From the NCBI GenBank assembly GCA_022842845.1, contig JALHOT010000014.1, positions 1 through 64,000 on the forward strand: 64,000 bases of DNA. The letters run 5' to 3'. The translations under genes and the position numbers were made by a program. Positions 8,230-17,383 of this stretch are shown here, one piece after another. How positions within the stretch are numbered: the first letter of the stretch is position 1; the number at the start of each line of letters is the position of its first letter. Origin of the DNA: Cyclobacteriaceae bacterium. Lineage in GTDB: Bacteria > Bacteroidota > Bacteroidia > Cytophagales > Cyclobacteriaceae. The notes under the pieces were generated by a model. It was not told the DNA's origin. It did no database searches and saw only the letters and a list, made by a program, of their open reading frames with translations.

Positions 8230-10743
8230 TTACTTTTTCTTCTTAGCAACTTTCTTTATAGACTTCTTAGCAGCTTTTTTCACCACTTTCTTAGCGGCTT
8301 TTTTTACTACCTTCTTAGCAGTCTTTTTAGCTACAGGTTTGCTAACTTTTTTAATTGCCTTAGTGGCTTTTTTTGCCACTTTTTTCACTGCTTTTTTTGC
8401 AGCAGGTTTAGCAGCCTTCTTCACCGCCTTTGCAGCTTTCTTAGCAACTGCTTTCTTTTTAGGGGCACTGGCTTTTGTGGCTGCTTTTGGCTTATTCATG
8501 GCATTGAGGGCAGAACCTGCCTTAAACCATTCGATCTGGTTAGCATTGTAGGTGTGGTTAACCATAATGCTTTCCTTGCTGCCATCGCTGTGGGTAAGCA
8601 CTAGCTCAAGTTGTTTTTCAGGTGCGAACTTGGTAAGACCAACAATGTCAATGATATCGTCTTCTTTAACCTTATCGTAATCAGCTTTATTGGCAAACGT
8701 AAGCGCCAACATACCCTGCTTCTTCAAGTTAGTTTCGTGAATACGTGCAAAAGATTTCACCAGGATGGCACGCACACCTAAGTGGCGAGGCTCCATAGCA
8801 GCATGTTCGCGTGATGAACCTTCGCCATAATTCTCATCACCCACTACGATTGAGCCAATACCTTGTGCTTTATATGCACGTTGAACTTTAGGCACTTCAT
8901 CGTATTGACCATTGAGGGTGTTCTTTACTTTATTGATTGATTCGTTAAAGTAGTTGGTAGCACCAATCAATAAGTTGTTAGAAATATTATCAAGGTGACC
9001 ACGGTATTTTAACCATTTACCCGCCATAGAAATATGGTCGGTGGTACACTTGCCTTTAGCCTTTAATAGCAAACGCAAGCCTTTCAGATCGCTACCTTCC
9101 CAAGCTTTGAAAGGCGCCAGTAATTGAAGGCGGTCGGAGGTAGGGCTAACACTTACCTTTACCTTGCTTCCATCTTTAGCAGGAGCCTGGAAGCCGGGAT
9201 CTTTTACATCAAAGCCCTTCTTCGGCAATTCATCACCTGTAGGAGGATCTAATTTTACTTGCTCACCACGTTCGTTTGTTAAGTAATCGGTTAGTGGGTT
9301 GAAGGTTAAATCACCGGCAATGGCAAGTGCAGTTACCAGTTCAGGAGAACCTACAAAAGCAAAGGTGTTAGGGTTGCCATCGTTACGTGATTGGAAGTTG
9401 CGGTTGAAAGAGTGAACGATGGTGTTCTTCTCTTTTTTGTCAGCACCCACACGGTTCCACATACCAATACAAGGACCGCAGGCATTCGCAAATACTTTCG
9501 CGCCTATTTTATCGAAGGTGCTGATGAAACCATCACGCTCAATGGTATAACGAACCTGTTCAGAGCCAGGGGTGATGGTAAATTCTGCTTTGGTCTTTAG
9601 GCCTTTGTCTGCTACTTGCTTTGCTAAGCTGGCAGCGCGAGCGATATCTTCATAAGATGAGTTTGTACAAGAACCGATCAAACCAACTTCTACTTTAGTC
9701 GGCCAGCCATTCTTAATAGCTTCTTCCTTCAGTTTTGAAAGAGGCGTTGCCAAGTCTGGTGTGAAAGGGCCATTGAGGTGAGGCTCCAAAGTAGAAAGGT
9801 TAATTTCGATTACCTGATCAAAATATTTTTCAGGATTTGCATACACTTCAGGGTCGGCTGTAAGATGTTCTTTGATCTTATCCGCCATCTTGGCTACTTC
9901 TGCACGGCCAGTAGATACCAGGTAACGCGACATAGATTCGTCATAGCCAAACGTTGATGTGGTAGCCCCTATTTCTGCCCCCATGTTACAGATCGTTCCT
10001 TTACCAGTACAGCTCATAGAGGTGGCACCTTCGCCAAAATATTCTACAATGGCACCGGTTCCTCCTTTTACAGTAAGAATACCAGCGACCTTCAGGATGA
10101 CGTCCTTGGCGGAAGTCCAGCCGTTGAGTTTGCCGGTTAGTTTTACACCGATGAGTTTAGGGAACTTTAATTCCCAGGCCATGCCCGCCATCACATCCAC
10201 CGCATCAGCACCACCAACGCCAATGGCCACCATGCCCAAACCGCCAGCATTCACAGTGTGAGAGTCGGTACCGATCATCATACCACCCGGGAAGGCATAG
10301 TTTTCTAATACTACCTGGTGAATAATACCAGCACCTGGTTTCCAGAAGCCGATACCGTATTTATTAGAAACAGAAGCCAGGAAGTCAAAAACCTCCTTGC
10401 TTTCGCTGTTGGCAACATTTAAATCGTCTTTTGCTCCGGTCTTAGCTACGATCAGGTGATCGCAATGAACGGTAGAAGGTACAGCCACTTTCGGGCGACC
10501 CGCTGACATGAATTGTAATAAGGCCATTTGGGCTGTAGCATCTTGCATGGCTACACGGTCGGGGGCAAAGTCAACATAAGACTTTCCGCGACCAAAATTC
10601 TCCAGCTTCTGATCGCTGTGGAGGTGAGAATAAAGTATTTTTTCTGATAAGGTAAGCGGTTTGCCAACTACTTTTCTGGCTTTGGCAATGCGGCCTGGCA
10701 TGGCTGCATACAACGCTTTGATCATGTCTAAATCGAAAGTCAT
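8230..10743 (-). CDS. acn: Aconitate hydratase with histone H1-like Lys/Ala C-terminal tail
   Basis: An 837-residue aconitase of the mitochondrial type, interconverting citrate and isocitrate in the TCA cycle through a 4Fe-4S cluster. Cluster cysteines are visible in GSCTNSS (about residue 357) and ACGPCIG (about 422 and 425); the swivel domain has [13 protein letters not shown] and [11 protein letters not shown]. The catalytic part ends normally at [10 protein letters not shown] near residue 748. It is followed in frame by 89 residues holding 40 lysines and no acidic residue, built of AAKK/VKK/PAAKK units like bacterial H1 homologues. Such a tail is not part of the standard enzyme and suggests DNA, RNA or polyanion binding. 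The tail begins at an in-frame ATG (8499). A 10-bp inverted repeat lies just upstream of the gene. Confidence 0.95.
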   Translation of the reverse strand: MTFDLDMIKALYAAMPGRIAKARKVVGKPLTLSEKILYSHLHSDQKLENFGRGKSYVDFAPDRVAMQDATAQMALLQFMSAGRPKVAVPSTVHCDHLIVAKTGAKDDLNVANSESKEVFDFLASVSNKYGIGFWKPGAGIIHQVVLENYAFPGGMMIGTDSHTVNAGGLGMVAIGVGGADAVDVMAGMAWELKFPKLIGVKLTGKLNGWTSAKDVILKVAGILTVKGGTGAIVEYFGEGATSMSCTGKGTICNMGAEIGATTSTFGYDESMSRYLVSTGRAEVAKMADKIKEHLTADPEVYANPEKYFDQVIEINLSTLEPHLNGPFTPDLATPLSKLKEEAIKNGWPTKVEVGLIGSCTNSSYEDIARAASLAKQVADKGLKTKAEFTITPGSEQVRYTIERDGFISTFDKIGAKVFANACGPCIGMWNRVGADKKEKNTIVHSFNRNFQSRNDGNPNTFAFVGSPELVTALAIAGDLTFNPLTDYLTNERGEQVKLDPPTGDELPKKGFDVKDPGFQAPAKDGSKVKVSVSPTSDRLQLLAPFKAWEGSDLKGLRLLLKAKGKCTTDHISMAGKWLKYRGHLDNISNNLLIGATNYFNESINKVKNTLNGQYDEVPKVQRAYKAQGIGSIVVGDENYGEGSSREHAAMEPRHLGVRAILVKSFARIHETNLKKQGMLALTFANKADYDKVKEDDIIDIVGLTKFAPEKQLELVLTHSDGSKESIMVNHTYNANQIEWFKAGSALNAMNKPKAATKASAPKKKAVAKKAAKAVKKAAKPAAKKAVKKVAKKATKAIKKVSKPVAKKTAKKVVKKAAKKVVKKAAKKSIKKVAKKKK

Positions 10744-10772
10744 AATTCGAAAAATTTTAAGGTACTAAGCTA

Positions 10773-10795
10773 AGGATTTTTGTTGCAAAAATCCT
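10773..10795 (-). promoter_or_regulatory. Perfect inverted repeat upstream of aconitase (operator candidate)
   Basis: A perfect 10-bp inverted repeat (arm AGGATTTTTG, 3-base centre) lies 30 bases before the aconitase start. On the minus strand the arm contains GATTTTTG, a 7/8 match to the TAnnTTTG -7 box, so a promoter may be embedded in an operator. There is no U-run, so it does not look like a terminator. Confidence 0.35.
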
Positions 10796-10810
10796 GCATT
10801 AAAGGTCAAT

Positions 10811-10835
10811 AAAAAACCCCGCTGGAGACGGGGTT
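10811..10835 (-). terminator. Intrinsic terminator of folE
   Basis: On the minus strand a 7-bp stem AACCCCG/CGGGGTT with a 7-base loop is followed by six T. It lies 15 bases after the folE stop, separating folE from aconitase. Confidence 0.88.
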
Positions 10836-10849
10836 CGTGGGGAATAATG

Positions 10850-11539
10850 TTATTTGGCGTTGATGTAATTGAGAAACTCTCGTTTTACATTATCATCGTC
10901 TTTGAACTTGCCTGAAAAATAGGCCGTTCCTGTTTTGCTATTCGTATCGCTCACCCCTCTGGAGGCAACGCACATGTGGTTGGCATCCATCACTACCGCG
11001 ATGGACTTCGTTTGTAAAATGCGCTCTAATTCCTTGCCTATCTGAACGGTTAATCGTTCCTGGACCTGCGGTCTTTTTGAGAAGTATTGTACAATGCGAT
11101 TGATCTTGGAAAGTCCTATGACCTTACCGCTGCTAAAATAGGCTACATGGGCCTTTCCGTATATGGGTACGAAATGGTGTTCGCAGTGGGAGTAGAAAGT
11201 GATGTCTTTCTCAACCAGCATCTGGTCGTAGTTGTATTTATTTTCGAAGAGGCGGGCAACTGGTTTGTTCTTAGGATTGAGCCCGCTGAAAGCCTCTTTC
11301 ACAAACATTTTAGCGACACGTTTAGGGGTACCAGCCAAGCTATCATCTGTGAGATCAAGGCCTAAAGTTTCCATGATATCACGGAAGTGGGATTCAATTC
11401 GTTCAATCTTCTCTTCATCGCTGAGTACGAAAGCATCTTTCCGCATGGGCGTCTCGACAGATGATGAGTTGTGATCATCATCTTCATCATCGATGGGCTT
11501 AAGAGGCCGGATATTCAACGAAATTTCTTTCTGTCTCAT
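10850..11539 (-). CDS. folE: GTP cyclohydrolase I
   Basis: A 229-residue enzyme converting GTP to 7,8-dihydroneopterin triphosphate, the first step of the tetrahydrofolate and queuosine/pterin pathways. The family signatures are clear: the zinc-site SHCEHHFVPIYGKAHVAY, then VIGLSKINRIV, RPQVQERLT and the second zinc cysteine block HMCVASRGV. The first ~45 residues are a non-conserved acidic extension (PLKPIDDEDDDHNSSS). The start at 11539 overlaps queD by 41 bases; a second ATG at 11446 would remove the overlap and the acidic extension, so the start is uncertain. It is co-directional with queD, matching their shared use of dihydroneopterin triphosphate. Confidence 0.94.
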   Translation of the reverse strand: MRQKEISLNIRPLKPIDDEDDDHNSSSVETPMRKDAFVLSDEEKIERIESHFRDIMETLGLDLTDDSLAGTPKRVAKMFVKEAFSGLNPKNKPVARLFENKYNYDQMLVEKDITFYSHCEHHFVPIYGKAHVAYFSSGKVIGLSKINRIVQYFSKRPQVQERLTVQIGKELERILQTKSIAVVMDANHMCVASRGVSDTNSKTGTAYFSGKFKDDDNVKREFLNYINAK

Positions 11540-11909
11540 AAAGGGTTATTTTCAGTTCAAATTTGGGGTCTATTTTCTGCCTCAAAATTCTCCAAATCAC
11601 CAGGGCTATATTCTCTGCGGTTGGATTGAGACTGCGAAAGTATTCAGTATCTAAATTTAAGTTTTTATGATCGAGTTTCAGCAAGACATGCTCTTTTATG
11701 ATGTCGCTCAACTCTTTTAAATCATATACGTAGCCAGTGGCCGGATCGGGTTCTCCAATAAGGCTTACAATTAATTCGTAGTTATGCCCGTGAAAGTTCG
11801 GATTGTTACATTTTCCGAAGATCCTGTCATTCTGTTCGTCACTCCAATAGGGGTTGTAGAGACGGTGGGCAGCGTTAAAATGCTCTTTTCTGGAAACTTT
11901 AAGCTTCAT
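11499..11909 (-). CDS. queD: 6-carboxytetrahydropterin synthase / PTPS family
   Basis: A 136-residue PTPS-family enzyme. The three zinc histidines are visible in HFNAAHRL and NFHGHNYEL, and the catalytic cysteine in FGKCNNP. In bacteria this family usually makes 6-carboxy-5,6,7,8-tetrahydropterin from dihydroneopterin triphosphate for queuosine, which fits its place directly upstream of folE. The start MKLKVSRKEHF at 11909 is preferred over the longer frame to 11969, because family members begin directly with this first strand. A true pyruvoyl-tetrahydropterin synthase cannot be excluded. Confidence 0.88.
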   Translation of the reverse strand: MKLKVSRKEHFNAAHRLYNPYWSDEQNDRIFGKCNNPNFHGHNYELIVSLIGEPDPATGYVYDLKELSDIIKEHVLLKLDHKNLNLDTEYFRSLNPTAENIALVIWRILRQKIDPKFELKITLYETERNFVEYPAS

Positions 11910-12072
11910 GCTCTTCAAGAACAGGCAAAATGGTGAATAGTTCAACGATTTACTCAAATAACTAAACAAAATATACTGGAGGGCTTAGTGCATCAGTGAA
12001 CAAATCATAAACATGCGCTCGGGCCTTCATTACTTTTTAATATTTTCAAGATTGATTCAATGAATAGATACC

Positions 12073-13656
12073 ATGAGTAACCTGGCCATAATCATTATTT
12101 TACTCACAGTAGTGACTGCCTTGGCAGAGGTAACAGACAAAATTAAAATACCTTATCCGATTTTGCTTGTGTTGGCGGGAATGGGTATAGGTTTCATTCC
12201 AGGTTTACCGGCAGTGGAGTTACAACCTGATATAGTATTCCTTATTTTTTTACCTCCTATTTTATATGCAGCAGCCTGGACTACCTCCTGGCCTGATTTT
12301 AAAAGGGCCAAAAGACCCATCACGTTACTAGCCATTGGATGCGTCATATTTACTACCTGTGCCGTTGCTGCAGTTGCACATTATTTCATCCCTAATTTCT
12401 CATGGGCAGAAGCCTTTGTGTTAGGGGCCATTATATCTCCACCCGATGCTGTGGCAGCCACCTCGGCCACAAAGGGGTTGGGTGTGCCAAAAAGGGTGGT
12501 GACCATTTTAGAAGGTGAAAGTTTAGTGAACGATGCCACTGGTTTAATTGCTTATCGCTATGCAGTAGCGGCTGTGGTGACGGGTACATTTAGTCTGTCG
12601 GCAGCCGGATTACAATTTTTCTATGTAGCTGGCGGTGGAATTGTATTCGGGTTGGCATTGGGTTTTATTTTTAAGTGGATTCATAAAATAACCCCTGATA
12701 ATCCAACCACCGATACGACCCTTACTTTCTTGGTTCCCTTTATTGCTTACCTCGGTGCTGAAGAGTTTCATATGTCTGGTGTTTTGGCTGTAGTGGCGGC
12801 AGGTCTATACTTGAGTTGGAATTCATCCGAAATTTTTTCACAACGTACCCGACTGCAGGCCAGTGGTACCTGGGATACTGTACTCTTTTTACTGAATGGA
12901 ATTGTATTTATCCTGATCGGGCTTCAGCTTCCTGTGATCCTGAATGAAATTGACAATGCTTCTTATGGTAAGTTAATTGGGTATGGAGCCGTTGTAAGTC
13001 TTGCCGTAATAGTGGGTAGAATTATTTGGGTGTACCCTGGCGCTTATATACCTCGTTGGTTATCTAAGCGTATCCGCGAGCGTGAACCCGACACCAATGT
13101 GCGTCTGGTAACTGTCATCGCCTGGTCGGGTATGCGGGGCGTTGTGTCATTGGCTGCCGCCTTGGCGCTGCCTTTAACCCTTTCGGATAATCAGCCATTC
13201 CAAAACAGAAGCCTTATTATATTTTTAACTTTTTGTGTGATCTTTTCTACACTGGTAATTCAAGGATTGAGTTTGCGGCCCTTAATAAAATGGCTTGGAA
13301 TTAAGCCTGATGACCGTGAACACCAGGATGAGATAGCTGCCCGTTTTAGAATTGCGACCGCTGTTATTGAAAAAATAGAAGAAGAGTATTCGTTAAGTGT
13401 AAGTGAAGATGTATTAAATCAAATCAAGACTAAGTACGAAGTCAGAATTCAACGCATTGCTAAGGATAAGACAAGAAACAAAATGAATGAAGAACAACTT
13501 CTGGAGTTTCATCGCATACAGGAAGAGCTGTTAAAGGCCGAGCGCCAATACATTCTTAGTATGCGCAAGTCAGGTAAAATGAGTGATGAAGCCCTTCGCA
13601 AAATTGAATATGAATTGGATCTGGAAGAGGCTCGGTTGATTTTAGATAAGCGCTGA
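12073..13656 (+). CDS. CPA1-family Na+/H+ antiporter
   Basis: A 527-residue monovalent cation/proton antiporter of the NhaP/NhaG type in the inner membrane. About 12 hydrophobic helices fill residues 1-410. The CPA1 core motifs are present: FLPPILYAAAW, GAIISPPDAVAATS (ion-site aspartate) and LEGESLVNDATGLI. The last ~110 residues are a charged cytoplasmic tail rich in coiled-coil-like heptads. It is divergent from queD and stands alone. Its stop is only 4 bases from the stop of the convergent gene, with no terminator visible between them. Confidence 0.9.
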   Translation: MSNLAIIIILLTVVTALAEVTDKIKIPYPILLVLAGMGIGFIPGLPAVELQPDIVFLIFLPPILYAAAWTTSWPDFKRAKRPITLLAIGCVIFTTCAVAAVAHYFIPNFSWAEAFVLGAIISPPDAVAATSATKGLGVPKRVVTILEGESLVNDATGLIAYRYAVAAVVTGTFSLSAAGLQFFYVAGGGIVFGLALGFIFKWIHKITPDNPTTDTTLTFLVPFIAYLGAEEFHMSGVLAVVAAGLYLSWNSSEIFSQRTRLQASGTWDTVLFLLNGIVFILIGLQLPVILNEIDNASYGKLIGYGAVVSLAVIVGRIIWVYPGAYIPRWLSKRIREREPDTNVRLVTVIAWSGMRGVVSLAAALALPLTLSDNQPFQNRSLIIFLTFCVIFSTLVIQGLSLRPLIKWLGIKPDDREHQDEIAARFRIATAVIEKIEEEYSLSVSEDVLNQIKTKYEVRIQRIAKDKTRNKMNEEQLLEFHRIQEELLKAERQYILSMRKSGKMSDEALRKIEYELDLEEARLILDKR

Positions 13657-13660
13657 AGCC

Positions 13661-14620
13661 TTATTCCAGTTTGCAGAGATTATCCATACCTAAATGCATC
13701 AAGGCATCGCCTGCATTGACTACCGGTATGTTATTCAGACCAATGACATATCCTGTTTCTTTAGCTTTTACTTTTTCTTTGAATTCTCCAAATGGATCGG
13801 TAATGGTGCCAATCCATTCTCCTTTGTGCACCAATTGACCGGCAGATACTAAAGATTGAAAAAGACCAGCATGCTTGGCCCTGACCCAGGAAGAACTCCA
13901 AATCACACGATTAGTTTCTTTCGGTTCTGGAGCCCAATCAATCATATTTAAATGCTTCATTAAACGAAGGGTGCCTTCTATTCCCTCTTCGATGGCTTGC
14001 TGATCGAAGCGCAATGACTCACCTGCCTCGTATACGATAATGTTCTTACCTTTTTTCGAAGCTTCTTTACGCAGTGAGTTGGGGCGAAAGGGAGAATCGA
14101 TAGTAAAGGGCGCATAAAAGGCATTGGCGAGCTCAAGATTTTTGGCATCACTTAAAGTGGCCCGCACCTGTGGATAATTAGTACGCATGGCCCCACCGGT
14201 ATGGAAGTCAATACCAAAGTCTATGTTGGGGATAATATCGTGCGTTACATGATAGGCGACCCTGGATGCTAATGAACCTGATTTGCTGCCAGGAAAGGAT
14301 CGATTGACATCTTTACCATCCGGAACATCACGGGAAAAATTTAAGAAACCATAAACATTGATAATGGGAATACAAACAACAGTGCCTCTTTTTGCCTGAT
14401 GGAGATTTCGTTCGATGATTCTGCGGACAATTTCCATTCCGTTGATTTCATCGCCATGCATACCAGCCATAAGCGCAAGGGTGGGGCCGTCTTCTACACT
14501 GCGAGAAACGTAAATCGGTGTCTCAATTTGTGTGTGGGAGGGAAGCCTGGCAATGTTTATCTCTATTTCTTTAAACTCGCCCGGCATAATTTCCTGACCG
14601 GCAATAACAACTTTTTTCAT
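13661..14620 (-). CDS. Succinylglutamate desuccinylase/aspartoacylase-family zinc hydrolase
   Basis: A 319-residue M14-like zinc carboxypeptidase-fold enzyme. Zinc ligands are visible in GMHGDEING (His, Glu) and in DFHTGG (His); GKDVNRSFPG supplies the substrate arginine block. The C-terminal third is a beta-rich biotinyl-like domain (LVHKGEWIGTITDPFGE). Family members cleave N-acyl groups from amino acids, but this subgroup is typically found next to RimK-type ligases, as here (last gene of the operon, 52 bases after rimK). It may trim or recycle a glutamylated or N-acyl product; that role is inferred. Confidence 0.85.
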   Translation of the reverse strand: MKKVVIAGQEIMPGEFKEIEINIARLPSHTQIETPIYVSRSVEDGPTLALMAGMHGDEINGMEIVRRIIERNLHQAKRGTVVCIPIINVYGFLNFSRDVPDGKDVNRSFPGSKSGSLASRVAYHVTHDIIPNIDFGIDFHTGGAMRTNYPQVRATLSDAKNLELANAFYAPFTIDSPFRPNSLRKEASKKGKNIIVYEAGESLRFDQQAIEEGIEGTLRLMKHLNMIDWAPEPKETNRVIWSSSWVRAKHAGLFQSLVSAGQLVHKGEWIGTITDPFGEFKEKVKAKETGYVIGLNNIPVVNAGDALMHLGMDNLCKLE

Positions 14621-14672
14621 AGGTAGGGTACATCAAAGAAATAAATGATTGAATCAATTTCGTTGATGGTCA

Positions 14673-15581
14673 TCAGGCATTGATTTTATCTTTTTGAATT
14701 TTCTTTTTCATGGCATTCTTCTCGAGGTACTGAATAATTTTAGCGGCAATATCCACTTTTGTGGCACCCTCAATTCCTTCCAGGCCCGGAGATGAATTCA
14801 CCTCGATAATCAAAGGACCACGTGATGATGGCAGCATATCAACACCTGCTACACCCAGTCCCATTTTCTTGGCTGCTGTTATGGCCGTATGTTTTTCAGT
14901 AGCCGATAGTTTAATCAGGGTTGCTTTGCCTCCGCGGTGTAAATTCGATCTGAACTCACCTTCTTTGGCTTGTCTTTTCATAGCCCCCACCACTTCACCA
15001 TTCACAACAAAGGCTCTGATATCAGCACCCTTCGATTCTTTGACAAACTCTTGCACCATGATGCGCGTTTTCAAACCGTGGAAAGCATCAATGACTGATT
15101 GCGCAGCTTTCTTATTCTCTGCTAAAACAACGCCCAAGCCTTGCGTTCCCTCTAACAATTTAATAATCACCGGAGCACCGCCTACGGCCTCTACAATACC
15201 TTCTGTGTCTTTGGTATAGTCCATGAACATGGTTTTAGGTAAGCCAAGCCCAGCGCGTGAAAGTATTTGCAAACTTCTGAATTTATCGCGCGAGCGAATC
15301 AATGCTTGAGATTCGACCGCTGTAAAGACTTTCATCATTTCAAACTGGCGAACTACGGCAGCTCCATATACCGTAACAGAGGCACCGATACGAGGAATAA
15401 TGGCATCGAAATAGTCGAGTTTACGACCATTGTAGATAACCATCGGATTTTTCTTTTCCAGGTACAGAACACATTTCATGTGATCGATAATCTCAACATT
15501 ATGCCCACGTTTTTCACATGCCTGTTTGAGGCGTTTGGTTGAGTATAGTTTGGGGTCGCGAGATAAGATGGCGATGTTCAT
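14673..15581 (-). CDS. rimK: RimK-family ATP-grasp amino-acid ligase
   Basis: A 302-residue ATP-grasp enzyme. RimK adds glutamate residues to the C-terminus of ribosomal protein S6 and can make poly-glutamate. Visible features are the N-terminal [18 protein letters not shown], the ATP-grasp core [35 protein letters not shown], the R(S)NLHRGG loop and the metal-binding [15 protein letters not shown]. It overlaps the upstream RimB-like protease gene by 4 bases (ATGA-type coupling), so they are translated together. The last ~15 residues are basic and non-conserved. Confidence 0.92.
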   Translation of the reverse strand: MNIAILSRDPKLYSTKRLKQACEKRGHNVEIIDHMKCVLYLEKKNPMVIYNGRKLDYFDAIIPRIGASVTVYGAAVVRQFEMMKVFTAVESQALIRSRDKFRSLQILSRAGLGLPKTMFMDYTKDTEGIVEAVGGAPVIIKLLEGTQGLGVVLAENKKAAQSVIDAFHGLKTRIMVQEFVKESKGADIRAFVVNGEVVGAMKRQAKEGEFRSNLHRGGKATLIKLSATEKHTAITAAKKMGLGVAGVDMLPSSRGPLIIEVNSSPGLEGIEGATKVDIAAKIIQYLEKNAMKKKIQKDKINA

Positions 15582-16075
15582 ATATTTGGTTTGATTGGCG
15601 GTTTTTTACGAATTGCTTTTGCCTTTCTCCGCTTACGCAGAATTTGCTGTTTGGTTTTGTATGACAGGTTCTTCTTTTTGACATCGATCAGAAATCGCTC
15701 CTGTAAAATTTTGCGACCAATCAAAATCGGAAAGCGAAGAGATCCTCTGTTGCTTAAAGAAAACTCAGCCGTTATAGACTCGTCAAAAATTTTAATGGTC
15801 GTAATGATCACGAAGCGTCTCTCTACCTCTCCGAATGAATTGCGTATATCTCGTTCATGAAAAGTGTCGGCTGTAAATTTCATGCCTGTAAATTCCGGAT
15901 GTTCTTCATCCAATAATACAAATTCAAGGATGCCATTCACCACTTTGGCACTTTGACAATGCAAGCTGCATCGGTAAGCACCTGTGTCTACTTTTGCATG
16001 TATGTTTTTTAAACCAAGACCTGGTAGGTCCACGCGATCATATCGGCCTAAAACCTGCATTACTAAAGGTTGCAA
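15578..16075 (-). CDS. RimB-like retropepsin-fold protease (Zn_protease/DUF785 family)
   Basis: A 165-residue protein with the signature [14 protein letters not shown], matching the DTGA active-site turn of the retropepsin-like family annotated as ATP-dependent zinc proteases (PF05618). In Pseudomonas the RimB member of this family removes glutamates that RimK adds to S6. Here it is the first gene of a rimB-like/rimK/aspartoacylase operon and overlaps rimK by 4 bases, which supports that pairing. The C-terminus is unusually basic ([16 protein letters not shown]). Function is by family and context. Confidence 0.82.
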   Translation of the reverse strand: MQPLVMQVLGRYDRVDLPGLGLKNIHAKVDTGAYRCSLHCQSAKVVNGILEFVLLDEEHPEFTGMKFTADTFHERDIRNSFGEVERRFVIITTIKIFDESITAEFSLSNRGSLRFPILIGRKILQERFLIDVKKKNLSYKTKQQILRKRRKAKAIRKKPPIKPNI

Positions 16076-16116
16076 AAAAATGAAGCCTTCGCAAATTTCG
16101 GCCTGTCTATAAATAA

Positions 16117-16150
16117 AAAAGCCCTTGCTGCATGTGCAGCAAGGGCTTTT
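16117..16150 (-). terminator. Strong intrinsic terminator between rimB-like and DUF2911 genes
   Basis: A perfect 16-bp stem (GCCCTTGCTGCA core flanked by AAAA/TTTT) with a 2-base loop. The A-tract on one side and T-tract on the other make it usable in both directions, but its position 16 bases past the DUF2911 stop fits that minus-strand gene. Confidence 0.88.
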
Positions 16151-16165
16151 AAGTTGGTTATTTGT

Positions 16166-16675
16166 TTAGCCCTTCTTTATTTTGAATGAAGCTGAAGTAT
16201 TTTCCCAACTCATGTTTACGCCATTTTTATCGATGCTGATCGTGAAGGTTTCCGTAAAATCTACTTTACCTGGTTTTACCTTTACACGTAATACATCTTT
16301 CTTTTCATCGTACTTATAGGCGCCCCACTGTTTAGGCTCGCTATTAAAAATTACGGTCCATTCATTTTCGCCAGGAATAGTAAACAGGCTGTAGGTACCA
16401 GCTGCTAAGGTTTTACCTTCAATGCTTACGGCCTTATCGAAAGTAATGGTTGTAGCATCGTTAGCACCAGTTCTCCAAACTTGACCGAATGGAACCAAAT
16501 CTCCCATGACTTTGCGGCCTTTTGCAGAGGGGCGGTGGTAAACAATAGAAACCTTGGTACCATCTATACTTCCTTCAACTGTTTCTTTAGGGCTCGCGGG
16601 CTTTTTATCCTGCGCAATACTTTGAACTGTTGCAAGGGCAACAAATAATAAGGCTAAGCTTAGTAGATTTTTCAT
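16166..16675 (-). CDS. DUF2911 exported protein
   Basis: A 169-residue protein with a signal peptide (MKNLLSLALLFVALATVQSIAQ) and the DUF2911 family signature: VSIVYHRPSAKGRKVMG, VPFGQVWRTGANDATTITF, AGTYSLFTIPGENEWTVIFN and QWGAYKYDEKKDVLRV. DUF2911 proteins are abundant, small, beta-rich periplasmic proteins of Bacteroidota; their role is unknown. It has its own terminator downstream and another palindrome upstream, so it is a single-gene unit. Confidence 0.9.
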   Translation of the reverse strand: MKNLLSLALLFVALATVQSIAQDKKPASPKETVEGSIDGTKVSIVYHRPSAKGRKVMGDLVPFGQVWRTGANDATTITFDKAVSIEGKTLAAGTYSLFTIPGENEWTVIFNSEPKQWGAYKYDEKKDVLRVKVKPGKVDFTETFTISIDKNGVNMSWENTSASFKIKKG

Positions 16676-16713
16676 ATTAACTGGTTTTTGTTGTTGATCT
16701 ATGGTTATAACGC

Positions 16714-16743
16714 GAAAATGCCCCGAACGTTCGGGGCATTTTC
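16714..16743 (-). terminator. Perfect palindromic terminator after the ffh-PepSY operon
   Basis: A 30-base perfect palindrome with arms GAAAATGCCCCGAAC, flanked by A- and T-tracts so that it works on both strands. It lies 84 bases past the PepSY-type gene and 39 bases before DUF2911, insulating the two minus-strand units. Confidence 0.8.
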
Positions 16744-16826
16744 TATTTATTAATTAGTTACCTGTAAACTAATGTTACAACGGCAGAGTCGGTAAAAAAG
16801 TTTCACTCACTATTCAAAATTCAGTG

Positions 16827-17375
16827 TTACGATAGCAGAAACAAGAAGATTAATGGGAATATCAAGCCTGCAAGGGCTAATTTCCAACCTCGGTTTTTGA
16901 AGCTATTCTCTCCTTTTTGAATAAACATGCCTGTAATGGCGATGGTCAGCATGGCAATGCCGAACACATCTGAATAATAAATCCACCATTTGCTTGTATC
17001 GATGTGTAGTTGCGTCATCTGACCCAAGATGGGGGTGGTTTTATATTCTTCGATTTTTCCTTTACCAGTGCTTAAGTCAATTTTCACATCATGGTGTTCG
17101 TAAGAGATGCTTAACATATTTTTATCGACCGCAAATCTTCTGAGATTGTCTTCAATCTGATTATTTGTGGTGAAAGATGCTATGTAGGCATCATTGATAA
17201 GGCTATCAGTATTATTGACAACTGGTACAATAATTTCTTTTGAGCTGTAGGTATAGCGCCTTGGGTTCCAGTCTCTTCTGTGGTTTAGAAAAATACCGGA
17301 GAAAGAAAAGGCGATGATAAGGCCTAAATAGAAGTAGGCGAAATCGCGGTGTATAGAGCGTGCTTTTAATTCCAT
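16827..17375 (-). CDS. PepSY-associated transmembrane protein
   Basis: A 182-residue inner-membrane protein with the arrangement of PepSY-TM family members: an N-terminal helix starting RSIHRDFAYFYLGLIIAFSF, the conserved GIFLNHRRDW block, a ~90-residue soluble loop with a PepSY-like beta region (ISYEHHDVKIDLSTGKG), then DVFGIAMLTIAITGMF and a final helix. Related proteins are linked to iron-siderophore or redox functions; none can be assigned here. It follows ffh after 8 bases and shares its transcript. Confidence 0.78.
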   Translation of the reverse strand: MELKARSIHRDFAYFYLGLIIAFSFSGIFLNHRRDWNPRRYTYSSKEIIVPVVNNTDSLINDAYIASFTTNNQIEDNLRRFAVDKNMLSISYEHHDVKIDLSTGKGKIEEYKTTPILGQMTQLHIDTSKWWIYYSDVFGIAMLTIAITGMFIQKGENSFKNRGWKLALAGLIFPLIFLFLLS

Positions 17376-17383
17376 AGTGAAAA

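Noticed and set aside
8114-8551. A 145-codon hydrophobic frame on the plus strand opposite the aconitase tail
   Set aside because: It is the antisense of Lys/Ala-rich codons, which reads as Phe/Ala/Leu repeats; the aconitase frame explains it and the frame has no independent start signal or family match.
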